Positions 42,472-47,578 of a stretch of DNA of 47,578 nucleotides are shown in pieces. The notes below the pieces were generated by a model that ran no database searches, had not been told where the DNA came from, and was given only the letters and a program-made list of their open reading frames with translations. Source of the stretch: Acidobacteriota bacterium (GTDB taxonomy: Bacteria; Acidobacteriota; Polarisedimenticolia; Gp22-AA2). The stretch lies in the NCBI GenBank assembly GCA_003223135.1, contig QHXX01000035.1, positions 1-47,578 of the forward strand, given 5' to 3'. The translations under genes and the position numbers were made by a program. Positions within the stretch are counted from its first letter, which is position 1, and every line of letters starts with the position of its first letter.

Positions 42472-43809
42472 ATGAATTCCCATCTTCAGAATGAAGTCGA
42501 CGAGTGGGTGGCGAGGACTCCTAGGAGCGCGGAGGCCTACAGAAAGGCGTGCACGAACGTCCCGGGAGGGGTGGGGAGCAACTTCCGGTTCATGGAGCCG
42601 TATCCGATGTTCGTCTCCCGCGCCCGGGGGAGCCGCATCTTCGACCTGGACGGCAACGAGTTCATCGACTTCATGCTCAGCATGGGAAGTCTCCTGGTCG
42701 GTCACTCCCACCCGGCCGTGGTGAAGGCGATCACCGAGCAGGCCTCGGAGAGGGGGACGCTGTACTGCATCCCGCATGTCTTCGAGCAGGAGGTCGCGGC
42801 GCAGCTCGCGGCGCGCTTCGGGCAGGCGATGTGGCGCTTCGTCAACAGCGGGACCGAGGCGACGATGACTGCCCTGCGCATCGCCCGCGGCTACACCGGC
42901 AAGAAGTACATCGTGAAGTTCGAAGGGCACTACCACGGGCACAACGACCAGACGCTCGTGACCACGAGCGCCCTCTTGCGGCAGCTCGGGAGGGGCGACC
43001 GCGGCGTGAAGGTGCCGGCGTCGCAGGGGATCCCGGAAGAGACCTACGCCCTGACGCTGGTGGCGGTGTTCAACAACCTCGAATCGGTGAAGGCGCTGTT
43101 CAACGAGCGTCCGGGGCAGATCGCCGCGGTCATCTGCGAGCCGGTGATGATGGACTGCGGCTGCATCGAGGCGGAGCCCGGTTTCTTCGAAGCGCTGCGC
43201 GATCTGTGCCACGAGAACGGCGCGCTCCTCATCTTCGACGAGGTGAAAACCGGCTGCAAGTTGGCGCCGGGCGGAGCCACCGAGCACTACGGGATCAAGC
43301 CGGACATCGTCTGCGTCGCCAAGGCGCTCGCCGGCGGTCTGCCGCTCGGTGCTATCGGGGCGGACGAGGAGATCATGGAGATCGTCGGCAATGGCAGCGT
43401 CATCCAGGTCGGAACGTTCGGGGCCAACCCGCTGGTGCTGTCGGTCGCCAACGTGGTCCTGCGCGACCTTCTCACGCCGGAGGCGTACCGGCGCGTCTTC
43501 GAGCTGAACCGGATGCTCGTGGACGGCTACAGGGCGATCGTCCGCGAGCACCGCCTGCGGGCGCAGGTCAACGGCGTCGGCCCGAACGGCATCATCACCT
43601 TCACCGACCGGCCGCTCAAGAGCTACCGCGAGTTCATGACGGCCGACGAAGAGGCCTTCCGCCTCTACTGGTTCGCGATGATGAATCGCGGGGTGATGCC
43701 GGCGCACCATTACGGCGGCGACGTGTGGACGGTGTCGATCGTCCACACCCGGGAGGACATCGAGACCCACCTCGGTGCGTTCGAGCGGATCGCGCCGATG
43801 TTCCGCTGA
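42472..43809 (+). CDS. Class III aminotransferase, glutamate-1-semialdehyde aminomutase-like
   Basis: A 445-residue PLP enzyme; the start at 42472 follows GAGGAACC. The N-terminus VPGGVGSNFRFMEPYPMFV and FDLDGNEFIDFMLSMG are typical of the HemL branch. Further landmarks are MWRFVNSGTEATMTALRIAR, FEGHYHGHNDQTLV, IFDEVKTGCKLAPGG and the PLP lysine in VCVAKALAGGLPLGAIG. The usual HemL loop variants differ (DEVKTGCK rather than DEVMTGFR), and there is no heme-gene neighbour, so it may act on another substrate, as many GSAM-like enzymes do in amino-acid or secondary metabolism. It is convergent with the M28 peptidase gene after a 13-base gap. Confidence 0.88.
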   Translation: MNSHLQNEVDEWVARTPRSAEAYRKACTNVPGGVGSNFRFMEPYPMFVSRARGSRIFDLDGNEFIDFMLSMGSLLVGHSHPAVVKAITEQASERGTLYCIPHVFEQEVAAQLAARFGQAMWRFVNSGTEATMTALRIARGYTGKKYIVKFEGHYHGHNDQTLVTTSALLRQLGRGDRGVKVPASQGIPEETYALTLVAVFNNLESVKALFNERPGQIAAVICEPVMMDCGCIEAEPGFFEALRDLCHENGALLIFDEVKTGCKLAPGGATEHYGIKPDIVCVAKALAGGLPLGAIGADEEIMEIVGNGSVIQVGTFGANPLVLSVANVVLRDLLTPEAYRRVFELNRMLVDGYRAIVREHRLRAQVNGVGPNGIITFTDRPLKSYREFMTADEEAFRLYWFAMMNRGVMPAHHYGGDVWTVSIVHTREDIETHLGAFERIAPMFR

Positions 43810-43822
43810 AACGTCTGTCATG

Positions 43823-46129
43823 CTAGGGCTGCGCCGGCCGGCCTACGACCGACAGAAGCCCCTCCGCCCGGTGCAGGTGGGAGGTCGCCTCGTCGAGAGC
43901 CTGCGTGTAGAGGGTGACCTGGTTCAGAAGGACCCCCTCTTCGTTGAGCTCCAGGGGCCAGCGCAGGCCGGGGAGACGCGTGTCGGTGAGCCCGGGGACG
44001 GGGCGGGGCGGCGCCACCCACAGCCCGCGGTACCAGGTGCTCCCGGGCAGTCCACCTTCGTTGAAGAACGCCTTCTCGGCCTCGGCGATCTCGCGGCTGA
44101 TCACGGGCAGACGCTCCGGGATCGGACGCAGCGGCCAGGACTCCCCGGCCAGCCTCCCGTCTCGATCCCGGGCGAAGGTCTTCGCCGCCTCCTCGTAACG
44201 CTTGAGCGCGCGGGCCACAGGGCGAAGCAGCTTGGGTGACGCGCCGCGCTCGCTGGCGCGGGACTGAAGGTCGCTGAACGCCCGGTCCCAGGCGGCCGCT
44301 GTCCCCGCCGGGTCGAGCGGCAGCAGCGGCGCCATCGCCAGGCGCAGCGCGATCCGCCCGTGGAACTCCGCCATGACCCGGTGCAGGCGGAACTCCGGAT
44401 CGACGACCGTGGTCATCCAGTGACGATCCTCGTACAGCGAGTGGTACATGCCGTAGTCGGCGCCGTAGTACATGTCGCTTCCCGGGATGGCCAGAAACTC
44501 GACGAAAGGCGTCTGGTCGTCGCCCAGCGGCTCGTCGTCGATCCGCGGCTCGGTGAGGGGCCGCGACGCGTCAGGGCCGATCTGGAACGCGTCCACCGAA
44601 CCGAGCCCGCGCGTCTCGTTCTGCAATCTCACCCAGGTGACCGACAGGCTCTCCTTCTCTTTCGGGCCGGGGACGGCGGCCGCCACCTCCTTGAACACCC
44701 GGTGCAGGGAGGGGCTGGCTCCTACGTACAGAGGCCTTTCACCGTTGAACACGGCCGAGTCCATATTGATGACGGCGGCTGCCTTGCGCCGCAGAAGGTC
44801 GGCGTTGTCCTCGGCCCACTCGGTGGAGCCGCCCAGGTTCATCTCCTCCGCGTCCCAGAAGGCCACGAGGATCGTCCGGCGCGGCTGCCAGCCGAGTGTT
44901 TTCATCCGCCCGAAGGCGCGCAGCGTCTCGAGAAGCGCCGCTGTGCCGCTCGAGGGGTCGCCGGCGCCGTAGATCCAGGCGTCGTGGTGGTTGCCCAGGA
45001 TCACCCAGGAGTCCGGCTCCTCCTTTCCGGGGATCCGTACGAGGACATTCCTGATTGTGTCTGTGCGCGCGCTCATCTGGACGGACATCTTGATCCGCGC
45101 CGGCCCGGGGCCGAGATGGTACGCGTCGACGAGACCGACATCGGCGGGCACGGCGAAAGTCCCTTTCGGAAGGTTGCGCCCCTTCGGCCCCGTTGCGTTC
45201 CGCCTCAGGCCGCCCTGCATCGCCTCGGGCGCCGCGGGCCCCTCCAGGTGCGACAGGATGACCGCGGCGTCGCGGTACGAGATCGGCAGCACCGGGATCT
45301 TGGGCAGCCCCGCGACCTTCTGCGGATCGAGACGCCTCGCGCCCGGGACGGCGGCCCAGCCCGGGCTCAATGGATCGCCTTCGTACGGCGTGTCGGCCAG
45401 CGTGCGCCGCATGATCGATCCGGGCGGACGCCAGGCGCCCCGCGGGTAGACCGGACCCTGGATGAAACCGTCCTCCTGCGGGTCGGCGTACAGGATCGCA
45501 CCGGCGGCGCCGCGCTCCTGGGCGCGCAGGACCTTGCGCCCCTCCCATTCCCCGAAGTAGCGCATCAGGGCAACGCGTCCCTTGAGCGAAATGCCATTGT
45601 CCTCGAGGGTCTTGAAGTCGCGCACCGTCCCCTGCCCGACATAGACCACCTCGGCCTCGACGGCGCCGGAGCCGCTGTAGGCGCAGAACGCCTGGTGGTC
45701 GGCGGCGTGTTCGGTGAACGGATCGCCCGGGATCCGGTCCTCGACCAGCGACAGGCGCGCCTGGAGCGGGGCGGTCAGCTCGATCGATCGCGGGCCGGGG
45801 TGAGAGTTGTAGAAGAGGTACGGCACAATTTCGGCGTGGAAGCCGGCCCTGTCAGCCTCCTGCTTGATGTAAGCCGCCACGCGGCGCGCGCCCTCGGTGC
45901 CGGCCCGGTGCGGCTCGCGCGTGAGCACCTCGTGGGTGCGGGAGATCCGTGCCCGGTCGAGAAGCGAGGCGTATTGCTCCTCGATCAGGAGCCCCTGATC
46001 CCAGGCCGCGGGGGTGTACCCGAGGGGAAGCCCGCCGGACTCCGGCTGTTCCGCCGCCGACGGGGCGGGTCGAGCCATGGCTCCGCCGGCCGCGAGCAGG
46101 CACAAACAAACGACGGCGCGCGGCTTCAT
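43823..46129 (-). CDS. Exported M28B peptidase, glutamate carboxypeptidase II/transferrin-receptor-like
   Basis: A 768-residue zinc peptidase with a signal peptide (VVCLCLLAAGGAMA). Domains run in order: an N-terminal part (TREPHRAGTEGARRVAAYI), an inserted PA domain (about 140-310), the M28 catalytic domain and a helical dimerisation domain (about 610-765). All five expected zinc ligands can be seen: His and Asp in NHHDAWIYGAGDPSSG, Glu in WDAEEMNLGGS, Asp in INMDSAVF and His in MYHSLYEDRH. The start codon at 46129 overlaps the stop of the transhydrogenase gene as ATGA, without a Shine-Dalgarno site, so translation is probably coupled to that gene. It removes C-terminal or N-terminal residues from peptides, with glutamate-type specificity possible. 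Confidence 0.92.
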   Translation of the reverse strand: MKPRAVVCLCLLAAGGAMARPAPSAAEQPESGGLPLGYTPAAWDQGLLIEEQYASLLDRARISRTHEVLTREPHRAGTEGARRVAAYIKQEADRAGFHAEIVPYLFYNSHPGPRSIELTAPLQARLSLVEDRIPGDPFTEHAADHQAFCAYSGSGAVEAEVVYVGQGTVRDFKTLEDNGISLKGRVALMRYFGEWEGRKVLRAQERGAAGAILYADPQEDGFIQGPVYPRGAWRPPGSIMRRTLADTPYEGDPLSPGWAAVPGARRLDPQKVAGLPKIPVLPISYRDAAVILSHLEGPAAPEAMQGGLRRNATGPKGRNLPKGTFAVPADVGLVDAYHLGPGPARIKMSVQMSARTDTIRNVLVRIPGKEEPDSWVILGNHHDAWIYGAGDPSSGTAALLETLRAFGRMKTLGWQPRRTILVAFWDAEEMNLGGSTEWAEDNADLLRRKAAAVINMDSAVFNGERPLYVGASPSLHRVFKEVAAAVPGPKEKESLSVTWVRLQNETRGLGSVDAFQIGPDASRPLTEPRIDDEPLGDDQTPFVEFLAIPGSDMYYGADYGMYHSLYEDRHWMTTVVDPEFRLHRVMAEFHGRIALRLAMAPLLPLDPAGTAAAWDRAFSDLQSRASERGASPKLLRPVARALKRYEEAAKTFARDRDGRLAGESWPLRPIPERLPVISREIAEAEKAFFNEGGLPGSTWYRGLWVAPPRPVPGLTDTRLPGLRWPLELNEEGVLLNQVTLYTQALDEATSHLHRAEGLLSVVGRPAQP

Positions 46130-47529
46130 GGGGGCGGGCCGACCTTGTTGTAGCCGTCGAGAGCGGCGACCTTGTAGCATTCGGCGAAGGTCGGGTAGTT
46201 GAACACGGTATTGACGATGTCATCGATCGTACCGCCGTGCGCCAGCACCGCCTGGCCGATGTGCACGAGCTCCGTGGCGCTCGTTCCGATGATGTGGACG
46301 CCGAGCAGTTTGCGCGTCTCGCGGTGGAACAGGATCTTGAAGAGCCCCGAGTCGTCTCCCAGGATGGCGCCGCGCGCGATCTCTCTGTAACGCGCCACGC
46401 CCACCTCGTAGGGGACGCCCTGCGCCGTCAGCTCCTCCTCGTTCTTGCCGACCGTGGAGATCTCCGGCACCGAGTAGATGCCGTACGGAAAGAGGTGCGG
46501 CAGCGAGGCACACGAGATACCGAAGGCGTGGCACGCTGCCAGGCGCCCCTGCTCCATCGAAGTCGAGGCCAGGGCCGGGAAGCCGATGACGTCCCCCGCC
46601 GCGTAGATGTGCGGCTGGGCGGTCTGGAAGACCTCATTGACCCGAAGACGGCCGCGCTCGTCCGCCTGCAGCCCTGCGGCCGCCAGGTCGAGGTCCGCGG
46701 TCGCCCCGATACGACCGACGGAGTACAGGATCACCTCCGAGATGATCAGCTTGCCCGACTTCAGTACGGTCACCGCGCGCCGGGCTCCTTCGAGCCGGAC
46801 CGAGGCAACTTCTTCGTGCAGGCGGAAGGTGCAATTCATGTTGCGCATCTGGTAGGTCAGCGACTCGATGATCTCGGCGTCGACGAACTCCAGGAGGCGC
46901 GGGCGCCTGTCGATCAGGGTCGTCTCGACTCCGAGCGCCGCGAAGATCGATGCGTATTCGGTGCCGACGACTCCGGCGCCCACGACGGTCATGGTGCGCG
47001 GCACTTCCTTCAGTCCGAGAATGTCGTCGGAGGTGAGGATCGACTGGCCGTCGACCGGGACCCCCTGCGGCCGCGTGGCCACGGTGCCGGTCGCGATCAC
47101 GATCTTCTCGGCCGTGATCCGGACGGTTCCCTGCACCCCCGAGATCTCGAGGGTGTGCGGATCCAGGAAGCGGGCCGCGCCTCCGATCAGCGTGATGCCG
47201 TTGCGACGCATCTGGTCGCGGATCACGTCGATCTCCCGCTTGATGACGTGTTCGCAGCGGAAGAGGAGGTCCTCCATCGTGATCCGTTCCTTGATCGCGG
47301 ACGAGGCGCCGTACAGCCCGCGCATCTGGAAGCCGGTCAGGTAGAGGACGGCCTCGCGGAAGGTCTTCGAGGGAATGGTCCCCGTGTTGATGCAGACGCC
47401 CCCGACCACCTCGCGCCGCTCGCAGATGCCGACGCGTTTGCCCAGCTTGGCCGCCTGCACGGCGGCGCGCTGGCCCGCCGGGCCGGTGCCGATGACTAAC
47501 AGGTCGAATGACTGGTCGATGGGCGGCAC
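46126..47529 (-). CDS. sthA: Soluble pyridine nucleotide transhydrogenase (SthA-like)
   Basis: A 467-residue FAD flavoprotein of the lipoamide dehydrogenase superfamily that exchanges electrons between NADPH and NAD. The FAD motif is LLVIGTGPAGQRAAVQAAKLG and the NAD(P) motif is VVGAGVVGTEYASIFAALG. The redox-disulphide position reads GGVCINTGTIPSK: the first cysteine is present but the second is Thr, which matches SthA and excludes a lipoamide or mercuric reductase mechanism. The C-terminal dimer domain (LGVHIIGTSATELVHIGQA) lacks the His-Glu catalytic pair of reductases. The start is the GTG at 47529, without a clear ribosome binding site. It overlaps the exported M28 peptidase gene by four bases. 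Confidence 0.9.
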   Translation of the reverse strand: MPPIDQSFDLLVIGTGPAGQRAAVQAAKLGKRVGICERREVVGGVCINTGTIPSKTFREAVLYLTGFQMRGLYGASSAIKERITMEDLLFRCEHVIKREIDVIRDQMRRNGITLIGGAARFLDPHTLEISGVQGTVRITAEKIVIATGTVATRPQGVPVDGQSILTSDDILGLKEVPRTMTVVGAGVVGTEYASIFAALGVETTLIDRRPRLLEFVDAEIIESLTYQMRNMNCTFRLHEEVASVRLEGARRAVTVLKSGKLIISEVILYSVGRIGATADLDLAAAGLQADERGRLRVNEVFQTAQPHIYAAGDVIGFPALASTSMEQGRLAACHAFGISCASLPHLFPYGIYSVPEISTVGKNEEELTAQGVPYEVGVARYREIARGAILGDDSGLFKILFHRETRKLLGVHIIGTSATELVHIGQAVLAHGGTIDDIVNTVFNYPTFAECYKVAALDGYNKVGPPP

Positions 47530-47578
47530 GGGAGGGATTCTGACCGCTCAGGCGCCGGGACGCAAGACGCCGGTGGGT
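47530..47578. other. Window edge, nothing identified
   Basis: The 49 bases upstream of the transhydrogenase gene hold no promoter or gene that can be recognised before the window ends. Confidence 0.5.

Noticed and set aside
46126..47529. Dihydrolipoamide dehydrogenase
   Set aside because: The redox-active cysteine pair is incomplete (second Cys is Thr) and the C-terminal His-Glu pair is absent, which fits SthA.

Overview
This is a GC-rich bacterial chromosome segment, dense with genes on both strands. The family content suggests a member of the Acidobacteriota or a neighbouring soil or sediment phylum, probably from a metagenome. The indicators are a CRTAC1-like FG-GAP/UnbV secreted protein, a VWFA protein with HEAT repeats, DUF4097 and PDZ envelope proteins, and a large set of exported peptidases and amidohydrolases (M24, S8, S9, M23-like, M28). 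The phylum is inferred: there is no rRNA, tRNA or phylogenetic marker to confirm it.

Layout. 1-370: nested inverted repeats. 0.5-5.2 kb: Tat-exported creatinase/M24-like protein, two tandem FHA-GGDEF diguanylate cyclases, and a LeuA-type aldolase on the minus strand. 5.3-10 kb: outer-membrane barrel protein, an unknown protein, the CRTAC1-like protein and a small exported protein. 10-11.3 kb: a NodIJ-type ABC exporter damaged by a deletion and a Walker A substitution. 11.5-15.4 kb (minus): an envelope-stress operon of ECF sigma, zinc-finger/HEAT anti-sigma, DUF4097 and double-PDZ genes, joined by overlapping start and stop codons. 15.5-22.1 kb: a PAS-PAS-receiver protein lacking a kinase core, a macrodomain protein, P5C dehydrogenase, VWA-HEAT protein and CorA. 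22.1-28 kb: lipoprotein amidohydrolase, homoserine dehydrogenase, a Fae-like/PCD-like pair, a truncated membrane ORF, NDH-2 and a GNAT. 28-33.2 kb: broken S9 peptidase, M23-like propeller protein and truncated carboxymuconolactone decarboxylase. 33.5-37.7 kb: a promoter, SAM-I riboswitch and terminator in front of a four-gene sulfur-carrier operon. 37.8-47.5 kb: S8 peptidase, DUF4410-like protein, micro-ORF, GSAM-like aminotransferase, M28B carboxypeptidase and SthA-type transhydrogenase.

The most interesting system is the SAM-riboswitch operon. It encodes an E1-like adenylyltransferase, a cysteine desulfurase, a threonine-synthase-like PLP enzyme and a CysO-like sulfur carrier ending in Gly-Gly. 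Together these suggest a protein-thiocarboxylate route to homocysteine (or cysteine) in which a ThrC-fold enzyme does the sulfur transfer. That function is inference.

The second theme is gene damage. At least five loci have lost internal or terminal coding sequence at sharp junctions: the ABC exporter, the PAS-REC protein, the S9 peptidase, the CMD gene and a DUF4149-like gene. Either this lineage carries many deletions or the assembly has dropped short segments. Read mapping across the junctions would decide.
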